From Coccinella septempunctata (Eukaryota > Arthropoda > Insecta > Coleoptera > Coccinellidae): DNA of 64,000 nucleotides. Of the stretch, positions 54,976-64,000 are shown one piece after another. Numbering within the stretch: position 1 is the first letter of the stretch; the number at the start of each line of letters is the position of its first letter. A model generated the notes under the pieces. That model worked only from the letters and a program-made list of their open reading frames with translations, made no database searches and had not been told where the DNA came from. The stretch lies in the NCBI RefSeq assembly GCF_907165205.1, contig NC_058196.1, positions 848,501-912,500 on the forward strand. Direction: 5' to 3'. A program made the translations under genes and the position numbers.

Positions 54976-55596
54976 TCAACAACAGAATCTTTTACATGTT
55001 ACATATTTTTTCCTGTCCCTCTTGATAATTGTAATTTCATCGTAATTCTGTAACAATTTAGCTTCAAACCGCTGGATACTAAAATTAACATCAACATCTG
55101 CATCATTTTCCTCGAGTATTCCTTGTAATAATTCAAGGTAGTATTTACATAAGTATGTGAATGAAAATGTCCTTTTTTTATTTATTATTTCCTCGCTGAT
55201 AAAAATTTGCATTTCATCAAAAGCCAGTTTGTGAAAATATTTCCAAGTCTTCTTCGGTGGTGATTTTGTCTTCGCTTGTTCTTGTAAAGTATATATGGCA
55301 ATTGTTCGACAGCTATTATGATAACAAATCGATGGGCTTAAATCTGCGCTAACTTTTTCATAAAATTCATTATTTTCGCCAAATGCTTTCAAAACTTGCA
55401 TCAAACTTGCTCTTTCTGACGAGTGAAGAGGTTGGTACCGCCCTTTCACTCGTTTATATTTATTTTGACAAAACACACATAGCCTATCAGCATGGCTAGT
55501 TTTAGTAACGGGCACTTCAGCAGATGTTGATGCTCCGCTTTCTTCAGTAGATATTGGAGGGGCTACTGTCACTGTTTCTACGTTTGTCGATGACAT
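54976..55596 (-). CDS. Zinc-finger N-terminal part of the Academ-like protein
   Basis: MSSTNVETVTVAPP opens an exon after acceptor TTCTTATAG (about 55,600). LCVFCQNKYKRVKGRYQ ... SICYHNSCRTIAIYTLQEQ is a C2HC-type finger typical of this family; FTYLCKYYLELLQGILEEN and FSIQRFEAKLLQNYDEITI follow. The frame then runs into a stop (KRFCC) because of one extra A near 55,000; removing it continues into the 54,956 frame. Splicing from the exon at 56,128 gives phase-consistent SSEMSST. Confidence 0.6.
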   Translation of the reverse strand: MSSTNVETVTVAPPISTEESGASTSAEVPVTKTSHADRLCVFCQNKYKRVKGRYQPLHSSERASLMQVLKAFGENNEFYEKVSADLSPSICYHNSCRTIAIYTLQEQAKTKSPPKKTWKYFHKLAFDEMQIFISEEIINKKRTFSFTYLCKYYLELLQGILEENDADVDVNFSIQRFEAKLLQNYDEITIIKRDRKKYVTCKRFCC

Positions 55597-55600
55597 TTCT

Positions 55601-56127
55601 ATAAGAAAAAAGCCATTGAGATATTCATATTCAATAATTAATAATAATTTTTATTTTTACGTAATTATTTTTATTTCCGTCGATTTTTCACAAAAAAACA
55701 CTACAAGTGCCATGAAAACACCACTTCATTTTCAAATACTTAGTTACGAATATTTCAAGAACTAATGCATAAAATGAAAAAACAATTACTGTGCTGAAAT
55801 CAGTATAAAAATACCTTTCAAATGAGGTACCACTCACCCCATCTTCCCTATTCAAGAATTGGGGGTGAGGGTTGTAGTAGCAAGGGTTGAAGCGCTATGC
55901 GTCCGTAACCTACATCTTAAGTTGTCCCCCTCGAAACAGAAATCGACCTGTCCGAGCATTCCTATCGAAAAAATTTATTTCGTCTGTAATCTCGTCTGTT
56001 TCGTTTTCAAATGGCCACCCTGTATATTTAATAATGATAAAATTTGTACCACGTAATTAAATCAAAAATATAGTTACAATTGAAGAATAAAGCCTAGTAA
56101 AAAATATAGAAGTTCATAAAAAATACC
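55601..56127 (-). other. Intron of the Academ-like gene
   Basis: Donor CATCAG/GTATTTTTTATG near 56,127 and acceptor TTCTTATAG/AAATG near 55,600. It holds a stray CACCCTGTATATTTAATAA MITE-type end (about 56,010) and no gene. Confidence 0.5.
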
Positions 56128-56406
56128 TGATGATAATGCTGGTAGATTTGCAGAAGTTGATGATTCACTTATGCGATATTTTTTCATCACAGCAAGAAAG
56201 TTTTTATAACATTTTACATGGTAACCAGTATTTGCGTTAATTTCCTCTGGCAAAGAAATATCTTTGAATTTTAAATTATTGTCTTTTCTTATTTTCAATA
56301 TTGATTTACTTTTATTCAACGTAGTCTCTGTAAATCGTACAGTTTTTTCTTCAGTGTCTTCGTTACAAATCACACAAACCACGTGTTCCAATTCCATCTT
56401 GCACAC
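56074..56406 (-). CDS. Academ-like gene, first coding exon (zinc finger)
   Basis: MELEHVVCVICNEDTEEKTVRFTE ... ANTGYHVKCYKNFLAVMKKYR: CVIC plus HVKCYKNF gives a second C2HC-type pair. The frame reads past a good splice donor at 56,127, so coding proper ends at PALSS. The first Met in frame is at 56,406; Met 4 (MELEH) is an alternative. Close to the right TIR (56,462), which probably holds the promoter. Confidence 0.6.
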   Translation of the reverse strand: MCKMELEHVVCVICNEDTEEKTVRFTETTLNKSKSILKIRKDNNLKFKDISLPEEINANTGYHVKCYKNFLAVMKKYRISESSTSANLPALSSGIFYELLYFLLGFILQL

Positions 56407-56461
56407 TATTTACTGAAATTAATATTAAGTACAACAATACACAATATCACTGCACAATTTT

Positions 56462-56902
56462 TCTTATTTGCACGCCCTTAGCAGCTGTCCCCTCGCCTGT
56501 CAAGGTCTTTGGTGTTCAAAACCGCCTGGCATTGTACATATTTACTCTGAGACGTTTACTTGAAAACATATAAAAATTTTAAGTATACAGGATAAAGTTT
56601 ATTTTACCTCATCGACTGTACGTTTTCTAATTGATCTGTCATATACTTCTGCTTATTGGAATCGCCTGTCAATTTTTTTTTAAGATGTACAATAAATGAA
56701 CTTTATCCTAATAAATTTTCAAATTTACAGAAACAAGTTTTGAAACTCAATTTACTTAACAGTTCAAAAAATAAAGGGGCTGATGACGTGCAGGGCTGAC
56801 GCCTGCCAGGTCATGGCTATTGCTCTTAGCATGTCATAAATCGTAAGTATACAAATTTCTAACCTTACAGGGAGACCGTTACTCCCAGGGTTCACTAGCT
56901 CT
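56462..56902 (-). repeat. Right TIR of Academ-like element
   Basis: Inverse of the left TIR; sits 55 bp upstream of the first coding exon. Confidence 0.9.
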
Positions 56903-57299
56903 CCAGCTAGTACATATCTAATACATTTTTTTTATTTGGACTTAAGTTTTGTTTGTACTTATTTCATCGCCACCGGTTTGTTTGTCAGCATGTGAAATTT
57001 TATTTGTTATGTTTTTTGTGTTAGGTATGTAAAAATTTGTTATTTTTTATAAGAAATATGAATAATATATAATTTTCAAATTGCGCACCTAATTCTTAGC
57101 ATTATACATAATGACCGGGCACTGTAATATTTGCAACACAATTTATCATTTTGTCATATTCTTTTGGGCACTTTTTAAATTGCCCGGGCATTATAAACAA
57201 TGCCCAATTATTTACCTACATTGCCCGTAACATATATATCTAATATTCCTAAAATACCTGACTAATGGACAAATGACTTTTTAATTAATAGTAACCCCG

Positions 57300-59166
57300 T
57301 ACTTTGAAAGAAAAAAATTAGCCTGAAGTAGATGTGATATAATTGTGCAATCAGATTCCGAATGAATAATCTTCAATCGGCTGGGTCCAGCTAGGTGAAC
57401 GTTTAGCAAGCGTAACATCCGATTCCTAAAATAATTGGAGAGTGAAAAATTTTAAAAATTAACATGAAAGTATAGTGTGATCAGATTCTGGATAAATATT
57501 GTATTAGCGGTTTGAAAGCTAGCAGAACCTTTTGTTTTTTTAAAAACGGTTTCAAGGAAAATTAGCAGTAGTTTCGAATGAGAGCCTAAAATGGGCCTAA
57601 AATTATTATGTAATCAGATATTTTGAAAACAATTGTTTATCGATTTAATAGTGGTGGCATGACTTTGAGCTTTCAGATCTTGCAATTTCTCCCACAATTG
57701 GAGGACAAAAAATTTTTACTTGGGTAATAAATTAGTTTGAAGTTAGCCTGAAAATAGGATGTAATCAAATTCTGGATAAATTATGGATTATCGGTTTTGT
57801 CCGGCTAGCTACCGGTTGGGTTAACGAAACCCCCAATTTCTCCAATATGTGGAGAGCGAAAAAATTCGCACTAGGGTAATAAATTAGCCTAAAATTAGCC
57901 TTAAAATATGATATAATCAGATACTGTATTAATAATGGATTATCGGTTTAGTCCGGCTAGCGACGGGTTGGGTTAACGAAACCCCCAATTTCTCCAATAA
58001 TTGGAGAGCAAAAAATTTGTCACTAGGGTAAGAAATTAGCATAAAATTAGCCTGAAAGGATGGTGTAGTCAACTTCTGGATAAATATTGTATTAGCGGTT
58101 TGGTTCTGCTGCCTTGACGGTAAAGCTAGCAGAACCTTTTTTTTTTCAAAAAAAAAAACGGTTTCAAGGAAAATTCGCAGTAGTTTCGAATGAGAGCCTA
58201 AAATGGGCCTAAAATTATTATGTAATCAGATATTTTAAAAACAATTGTTTATCGATTTAATAGTGGTGGCATGACTTCGAGCTTTCAGATCTCGCAATTT
58301 CTCCCACAATTGGAGGACAAAAAATTTTTACTTGGGTAATAAATTTGTTTGAAGTTAGCCTGAAAATAGGATGTAATCAAATTCTGGATAAATAATGGAT
58401 TATCGGTTTTGTCCGGCTAGCTACCGGTTGGGTTAACGAAACCCCCAATTTCTCCAATAATTGGAGAGCGAAAAAATTCGCACTAGGGTAATAAATTAGC
58501 CTAAAATTAGCCTTAAAATATGATATAATCAGATTCTGGATTAATAATGGATTATCGGTTTAGTCCGGCTAGCGACGGGTTGGGTTAACGAAACCCCCAA
58601 TTTCTCCAATAATTGGAGAGCAAAAAATTTGTCACTAGGGTAATAAATTAGCCTAAAATGAGCCTTAAAATATGATATAATCAGATACTGTATTAATAAT
58701 GGATTATCGGTTTAGTCCGGCTAGCGACGGGTTGGGTTAACGAAACCCCCAATTTCTCCAATAAGTGGAGAGCAAAAAATTTGTCACTAGGGTAATAAAT
58801 TAGCCTAAAATTAGCCTGAAAGGATGGTGTGGTCAGATTCTGGATGAATATTGTATTAGCGGTTTGGTTCTGCTAGCTTGACGTTAAAGCTAGCAGAACC
58901 TTTTTTTTTTAAAAAAAAAACCATTCTAGGGAAATCCGCAGTATGTTCAAATGAGAGCTTAAAATGAGCCTAAAATTATGGTATTGTCAGATTTCTGCTA
59001 AATGTTTCATTAGCTTCTGGGTTCTGCTAGCTTAACGTCAAGCTAGCAGAACCCCCATTTTCTCCAAAAATTGGGGAGCAAAAAAGTTTTAATTGGGGTA
59101 ATAAATTAGCCTTAAATTATGGCCGCAAAAAAAATTCAAAATTCAAAAGTGGTTCTGCTAGCTTTA
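57300..59166. repeat. Right inverted array (longer than the left)
   Basis: Inverse counterpart of 47,521-48,490 but nearly twice as long (about 1.8 kb). A higher-order unit of roughly 600-780 bp (recognisable by GTATTAGCGGTTTG at about 57,500, 58,090 and 58,852) appears nearly three times, against fewer in the left arm. Hairpins at 58,102-58,136, 58,866-58,900 and 59,019-59,053; half-sites GCTAGCAGAACC at about 57,525 and GGTTCTGCTAGC at 59,151. Core words: GGGTTAACGAAACCCCC, CTCCAATAATTGGAG, GGTAATAAATTAGCC. Confidence 0.85.
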
Positions 59167-60138
59167 TGGAGGTCAGTCAGAGTTGAGCGGCCGGATCTAA
59201 AGCCGTGCTGAGCACTATCAAGAATCTGGAACTTGTCAAGATATTCCATCATTCTATTATATATTATCTTCTCGAATACTTTGGAGAAGGTACTCAGGAT
59301 GGCAATAGGTCTATAGTTCGAAACATAAGCCATATCATCTTTTTTGAAAACCGGAATAATACAGGCCTTTTTTAGGAGGCAAGGAAATACACCTGTGGCA
59401 TGTGTAAAAATGAGTACTTATCTCGTCAATTATCAGTCTCAAAATTCGTGCAGAAACGAAATCGACTCCAGAGCTTTTAGTTTTCTTTAGTAATTTGACA
59501 ATATTAACCACGTCCTGTTCAAGAACCGGATAAAAGAAGAAAGTAGTATGCAAAATAGGTAAAGTGGTACAAGAGGGGTGTAATGAACCCTTGAAATAAC
59601 TGCTGAGGGAAGCCTCCACGATAGTAGTGAAATAATCTACAAAGATTTCTGCAATCGCTTTAGGATCATCATATGAAACGCCATCAACAGTGAGCGAAAT
59701 AGACTTATGATCCTTTATTTTCCTACCAGTCATAGTATTCACCATATCCCATACAGTTCTGTTTTTATTTTCTATTTCAATTAATTGTTCATTGAATTTA
59801 TATTTTGTTCTCTTAATAAGGGAATGATAAGAGGATTTAGCTTTCTTATAGGTAGCCTGACAATTGAAATTATTATGCAACCAATAAAGACCATCCAGAT
59901 TACGTTTAGCGATAATAACATCAGAAGATATCCACCTTTTATCATGTTGGACCCGACTAGAGCATCTTATGAGTGGACAACAATCCTCAAAAGTGATTTT
60001 TATCATATTGAAGAATGCTTCAAAACATTCATCTATATTTTGTTGCCTGTAAATATTACCAAAATCACACTGGGAAATACAATAGACAAAATTATCAAGG
60101 TAATCCCGTGGGTAAGGAAATCGAGTCATCCACATTTG
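59167..60138 (-). pseudogene. LINE-Y linker and RT N-terminal half
   Basis: IDECFEAFFNMIKITFEDCCPLIRC, RWISSDVIIAKRNLDGLYWL, KAKSSYHSLIKRTKYKFNEQL, WDMVNTMTGRKIKDHKSISL form the linker; KKTKSSGVDFVSARIL begins the RT; after a frame change near 59,334 come NYRPIAILSTFSKVFEKIIYNRM and SAQHGFRSGRSTLTDL, where the array element is inserted. Confidence 0.85.
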
Positions 60139-61151
60139 AACCGACTCCAGCAAGTTTTCATCACGTTTAGTGGATGGGCACCAGACAGGACCCAAGTATT
60201 CAAAGATAGGTCGCACATATGTAGTGAAAAGCATGCGAACGGTGCCATCATCACCTCCCGCGAAAGCTTTGTAGATAGCATAGGCAGATCTTTTAGCCTT
60301 TGCGCAAACGGAAGAAATATGCTCGGACCACTGCATATCCTCGGTGACCACCAGACCAAGATCACAGTGACTGGACACAACTTTCACAGGCTCACCATCA
60401 ATGTAATACGCTGCTCGAGGGTTGTCCTTTCCGAGAAAGAGGTCGTAGCACTTACCAACATTCATAGGCAGAACCCAATCACTACACCATGAACTAATGG
60501 TACCCAGATCACGCTGTAAGCTCGCTGACTCGGTGACGAGAAAGTTGTAGAGTTTCGCGTCGTCGGCAAAGATATAGCATCTAGAGCGCAGCAGGGGGCA
60601 TCATCAGACTCAATTGTGAATGAAGACGAGAATGCAGTAGCCAAAGAAACTGCTGCCTCAGTCGAATTGGTAGACAGATTACCCGAATCGTTACGGACCA
60701 GAGGTACACCGACCCTCCCGGTCATAAATGTTCTCAAGTACTCAAAGAAACTTTTCCTGTTTTTTGAGGAAACCAATCTTTTTTCGTAGTTTCTCCTGGC
60801 CTGTCGAACAAACTCCGAAACATGGTTTGAATAATGACGGTGGCTTCTATAATCTTCATCGGATTTTGTGCGAAGATACCTCTGCCACAGGGATTTCTTT
60901 CTCCTAGCCATTTCTAAGAACTTTCTGTCAATCCATGGTCGTACCCTGTTGAACTTACGTGTCTTCGTTGTGGTGCAAGCTGCAATCACGTTATTAATTT
61001 CCTCCAGGAAACCCCTCCACATTCTCTCCACATCATCATCACCGCACACACCAGACCAATCGACAGTGGACAGCATATGAGAAACTTTATTGTAATCAAA
61101 AATGATCAAAATGATTGAAGAATAGATATGCCTTGAAAATTCCACAACCAA
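60139..61151 (-). pseudogene. LINE-X fragment with large RT deletion
   Basis: A different LINE on the same strand: linker (MWRGFLEEINNVIAACTTTKTRKFNRVRPWIDRKFL; RYLRTKSDEDYRSHRHYSNHVSEF; FEYLRTFMTGRVGVPLVR; all in 60,600-61,130) passes directly into the RT active-site motif IFADDAKLYNFL (about 60,575) and VTEDMQWSEHISSVCAKAKRSAYAIY, VRPIFEYLGPVWCPSTKRDENLLESVQ. RT motifs 0 to B (about 500 bp) are deleted. CR1/Jockey-type by these motifs. Its 3' side is cut where LINE-Y starts. Confidence 0.8.
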
Positions 61152-62071
61152 CCACGATTATTTTTTTTTCAACATGGGCTATAGAATTGAGGACCCATAT
61201 TTTCATAGTGATGTAAAAGAGATGCTAACAATCATGAAACATTAGGTAAACAATCTATATTTGGATTCAATAAGTTTGAAATTTGCCAAAAGCTCTTTCT
61301 CTCGTAGAATTCAAATATTTTTCATTTGAAGTCCACATCCTGAATTCCAAAAATGATCTATTAGTAACGATTGGGATTATTAACTATTTAACAAAGAAAT
61401 ACGAGAAAGATTGAAAGTTTGATCGGAGATGAAGACAGTTACGAAAAGTGATAAATGTTGAAAATTTTGTTTAATCTCGTCCTAGTAATTTTTCCTTCCT
61501 GAAAGCTAAAGTGAAATTCTGCATTCTTTCTATACTCTTCATTTGAAGAGTATAGAAAAAATAATGGAAATATTTATTTCCATTATTCAAGTAATTTTCA
61601 AAATTCAACACATTTCAATGCCCGAATGAAATTTAACATTCGCCTTCGCCCCAAAAATCCAACTTTATAATTGAGAACATAATAAAGTAACATAATTTTT
61701 TTTTGTTGAGTCATGAATAGCTGGACATGGTCAACTGAACTGATTTTATGATATTTATTGTGAAAATGTTTTAAGAGCTCAATTTTTTAAAAATAAAACA
61801 TATATATTTGTGGAAATTGAAATCCACCTTATTTCGATACTTCCTAACATTGAAATAATGAATTTTTAGTATAGAAACAATAATACAAAAACCCACGTTT
61901 CATGTTCGCAATACTCCTCTGCTTCCTTTTCTGATCCCCTTGATCCATTGAATGATCAAATGATAAATAAATTCACGTACACTATTGAAATGAAAACAAA
62001 ACTTAAATAAAATTCTTTAAACTTAACTGTAACTCAGAATATATATAAAACTCAAATAAAATTCTTTAAAC
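61152..62071. other. No gene; hairpins and a tandem duplication
   Basis: Two small palindromes at 61,531-61,556 (CTATACTCTTCATTTGAAGAG...) and 61,560-61,586 (AATGGAAATATTTATTTCCATT). A 48-bp unit with AATTCTTTAAACT-AACTGTAACTCA is duplicated at about 62,003-62,095. Otherwise AT-rich. Confidence 0.5.
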
Positions 62072-63315
62072 TCAACTGTAACTCAAAATATAAATAAAGA
62101 ATAAAATAAATAAATAATTCTTTTCGACGAGGGAGAATTCTGAAGAACTTTCTATTTCGTTAAGGTTTCTAATTTCCTTTTTTTGGAGCTCGAATGTATT
62201 GTCTGCACCAGTGGCCTTCTTTTTCTCTCGCGTGTTGAAAATGGTCTGATTATTCCTATTTTTCACATAATTATTCAATAATATGTTCGCAAAAGTTGAG
62301 AAAAGCGAATACAAAATTTTTTTTAAATCACGTCCACAACAGCAAGTTTCTGAAAAATCGGAATAATAAAAATCTAATTCGATACTACGTTCTGTTAATT
62401 TGCAAAGAATCTGTTTTTGATCCGTAGTAAGTAAAAATTTTGACGCACAATTTTGATCATTTAAAATATATTCAAAAATGGAGCACATGTGAACAAAAAT
62501 GGACATGACAGGATCAGTGGCAATAGACAAACCGTTTCTCTGTAAATTGTCAAAATATACGTCATCTACGAAAGTTCCCTTTTCCGCCCTTATTAAAGAA
62601 ATGCAATCCGCACACGAAAGTTTCTTTGAAATGGAATGAGCTGCATAACCTGAAACATAAATTTTTGAAGATTTATCTATATCACAACTTCGAAGATAAT
62701 CCGTATCCAGAATATAAAGAAAATCAGTGACATCACAATGATTATCTGAGACCTCATCAACATCATCTACGACAAAATTTTCTTTGATGTCCTTTATTGA
62801 ATAATTTCCATCAGTCCGTTTGAAGATTTTTTTGATTCTTATTTTCTTTTCTGCTCCTAAAATATCATCGAATGACACATTATAATTGCACCCCGACAGA
62901 GACCGATATAAGCCAAACCTTTTTTCTAAATTATCTGTACTTAATTTACCACCTAAAATGAATTTCAAATCCCCGTATGTTTTGAATGAATAATCTATTA
63001 TATTATTTCTATGAAAACTAGAGTAGATTGACGTAAGGCCTGATAAGTTTCGTTTCACAATTTACCATTGAAACCCGATAAGCGATGCCATTTATCCAGC
63101 CAGAAAATAAATTTTTTCAAAAGTTCCAATGTATGATCCGTCTCCAAATTTTGTTTATAGAAAGGTGTGCTCCATTCATTTCTCTTCGACATTCCTTTGA
63201 AACAAGAATTATTATTCACGATATCCCACCATTTCCTAATAATTTCGGTGAACTGAGCGGTATCATTCATTTCCTTCGACTTCAAAGCAGAAATGGTTGA
63301 AGAATGAAAAATGTT
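62072..63315 (-). pseudogene. P-element/THAP9-type transposase, C-terminal part
   Basis: Frames 63,055-63,285 and 62,072-63,058. First: NDTAQFTEIIRKWWDIVNNNSCFKG and FIFWLDKWHRLSGF. Second: YGDLKFILGGKLSTDNLEKRFGLYRSLSGCNYNVSFDDI, the conserved C-terminal block of P/THAP9-like transposases (usually K-LQ-D-LE--FG--R---G--N-P). Then a long, weakly conserved tail with SGYAAHSISKKLSCADCISL and a CCC motif. The N-terminal THAP and RNase H-like parts are cut off at 63,315 by the Penelope insertion. Stop/frame change near 63,055. Confidence 0.7.
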
Positions 63316-63499
63316 TTCATAAACTTTTTAGGGTTTTCACTCCCAATCTCTGAAACAAAATCAATTAAAAATGAAATCAACGATTTGATCCTGCGTAAAT
63401 TCTTGCACTAATTTGTCAGGAGCAAATTAACTAGAAAAAATTGTTGCCTGACAATGAACTCAAAATAAATAACGTTGAAATTATAATTCTAAAATTTTA

Positions 63500-63658
63500 A
63501 TGACAGAACCAGACCATTTTAAACGAAAAATTAAAGAGTCTGCGTGTATTCTGTTAGATCAGGATAATAATTTGGCAAATTGTTCGGTAGGAGTGGATCA
63601 TATTTGGATCAATTTACTAAAGAAGGAACTGTCATCCGGTAATTTCAAAATTAAATGA
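63500..63658 (+). pseudogene. Penelope ORF, C-terminal 52 codons
   Basis: MTEPDHFKRKIKESACILLD, then NLANCSVGVDHIWINLLKKEL and a tail ending NFKIK. The pattern RK-KES--I------N-----G---IW--LL matches the end of the GIY-YIG endonuclease domain at the C-terminus of Penelope proteins. 5'-truncated. Same ending as copy 1 (INLLKKELSSGNFKIK). Confidence 0.6.
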
Positions 63659-63744
63659 ATCAACGTTTCTGTGCAGTCTCTGTTTCTGTGTGTTGACAAT
63701 TAATGTCAGACAAAAAGCGACAATTCAGAAGATTTTCAAAAGTA

Positions 63745-63800
63745 GATTTTTTCGTCTGATGAAGGAGTCTGATATAGACTCCGAAACGTTACAAAGAATT
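63745..63800 (+). ncRNA. Hammerhead-ribozyme-like motif (Penelope copy 2)
   Basis: CTGATGA (63,756-63,762), stem II GGAGTC/GACTCC, GAAA (63,783-63,786). Stem I is weakened by one change (ACAAAG instead of ACGAAG). The inverted arm of the element begins about five bases after the predicted cleavage site. Confidence 0.6.
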
Positions 63801-64000
63801 ATAATTTCAACGTTATTTATTTTGAGTTCATTGTCAGGCAACAATTTTTTCTAGTTAATTTGCTCCTGACAAATTAGTGCAAGAATTTACGCAGGAGCAA
63901 ATCGTTGATTTCATTTTTAATTGATTTTGTTTCAGAGATTGGGAGTGAAAACCCTAAAAAGTTTATGAAGAGATGCAAAATCCTCCCAAAATGTATTTCA

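Larger units (their letters stand above)
50537..56902 (-). mobile_element. Academ-like DNA transposon with ~440-bp TIRs
   Basis: 6,366 bp. TIRs 50,537-50,979 and 56,462-56,902 start AGAGCTAGTGAACCC and stay essentially identical for about 440 bp (I see one short difference, GAACAGCATAAGACC against GAACACCAAAGACC). Target CCA is duplicated (50,534-50,536; 56,903-56,905). Four CAGGCG words lie in each TIR. It encodes, on the minus strand, a multi-exon gene: zinc-finger exon, large transposase-like part, XPG-like nuclease and acidic tail. A 3-bp TSD and an XPG-like nuclease fit what I recall of the Academ superfamily; the assignment is inference. Confidence 0.8.
49807..57232 (+). mobile_element. 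Ginger-like element (1.06 kb without its insert)
   Basis: Ends TGTTATGGGCAATGTA (left) and TACATTGCCCGTAACA (right) with TATA duplicated on both sides (49,803-49,806; 57,233-57,236). Subterminal words CCCGGTCATTATAAAT/ATTATAATGCCCGG recur on both sides. The 4-bp TSD and the encoded Cys-rich tail fit Ginger-type integrase-derived transposons. It is non-autonomous: the integrase is absent. It contains the 6.4-kb Academ-like element between 50,537 and 56,902. Confidence 0.75.
47521..59166. mobile_element. Element with long repeat-array inverted ends (11.6 kb with nested elements)
   Basis: Begins AACCACTTTTGAATTTTG at 47,521 and ends with the inverse (CAAAATTCAAAAGTGG, 59,137-59,152) plus GTTCTGCTAGCTTT. 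Both ends are arrays of related blocks in opposite orientation (left to about 48,490; right from about 57,300). Without the Ginger-like insertion it would be about 4.2 kb. The only candidate protein of its own is at 48,487-48,882. No TSD is evident. Superfamily undetermined; long repeat-rich ends suggest MULE-like or an undescribed foldback-type element. Confidence 0.7.
46269..60138 (-). mobile_element. APE-type LINE (LINE-Y) split by an 11.6-kb insertion
   Basis: 5' part at 59,167-60,138, 3' part at 46,269-47,520. The right piece ends FRSGRSTLTDL and the left resumes NFVEFVYEYLDRGAYVAALFF, consecutive RT segments. 3' tail is (ATT)n (about 46,269-46,293) after AATAAAG. 5'-truncated within the region before the RT, where it abuts a different LINE (LINE-X) on the same strand. 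Confidence 0.83.
63316..64000 (+). mobile_element. Penelope-like element (copy 2), inverted 5' segment plus 3' end
   Basis: 63,316-63,490 is an inverted copy of 63,791-63,985. Between them lie a short plus-strand ORF (63,500-63,658) and a hammerhead-like motif. Such arrangement, a 5'-truncated copy with an inverted piece of its terminal repeat, is a known habit of Penelope-like retroelements. It continues beyond the window. The 3' 400 bp match copy 1 at 38,325-38,735 with few differences. Confidence 0.72.

Noticed and set aside
59785..60492. Plus-strand 235-codon open frame
   Set aside because: Exact shadow of the LINE-X/LINE-Y coding sequence on the minus strand; no family resemblance.

Overview
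The window looks like AT-rich arthropod (most likely insect) chromosomal DNA and consists almost entirely of transposable elements (TEs) nested inside one another. The insect assignment rests on the TE mix: Ty3/Gypsy, Copia elements with a Drosophila copia-type primer site, APE-type (apurinic/apyrimidinic-endonuclease-like) Jockey/CR1-like LINEs, R4-like LINEs with a restriction-enzyme-like endonuclease (RLE), Penelope, piggyBac, Harbinger, hAT, pogo, Ginger-like and P/THAP-type elements. I recognise no housekeeping gene, tRNA or rRNA. The species cannot be named from this sequence.

Layout. 0-6 kb: Gypsy gag and LTR, a Harbinger transposase broken by a 79-bp retroposed insert, a CACTA-like transposase-domain relic, a broken DUF4806-type gene, and an R4-like LINE. 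6-17 kb: a minus-strand Gypsy element split by a Jockey/CR1-like LINE (9.67-15.63 kb), itself split by a non-autonomous hAT element (12,684-14,930). 17-24 kb: an R4-like LINE holding a full-length Copia element (17,410-21,724; identical 106-bp LTRs; target-site duplication, TSD, CGAAT). 24-32 kb: LINE scraps, a TA-flanked foldback element, and a piggyBac relic carrying a TAA-flanked palindromic MITE. 32-38 kb: an APE-type LINE holding a pogo element. 38-40 kb: two tandem R4-like LINE tails, one holding a Penelope 3' end. 40-44.5 kb: a second Copia element (TSD CCTAC).

46-61 kb is the most unusual region, a four-level nest. An APE-type LINE contains an element whose ends are long inverted arrays of repeats. 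That element contains a small Ginger-like element (49,807-57,232, TSD TATA). This in turn contains a 6.4-kb element (50,537-56,902, TSD CCA) with about 440-bp near-identical terminal inverted repeats (TIRs). The innermost element encodes a large split protein: a transposase-like part plus an XPG/FEN1-like nuclease with its acidic residues intact. I suggest an Academ-like transposon, with reservations. Only two one-base slips in A-runs break its long reading frame.

61-64 kb: a P/THAP-type transposase C-terminus interrupted by a Penelope-like element whose 3' region folds as a hammerhead ribozyme. A second copy of the same ribozyme lies at 38.48 kb. Overall the window is a stratified record of insertions: in several cases the outer reading frame continues exactly across the removed element, which fixes insertion order and boundaries.
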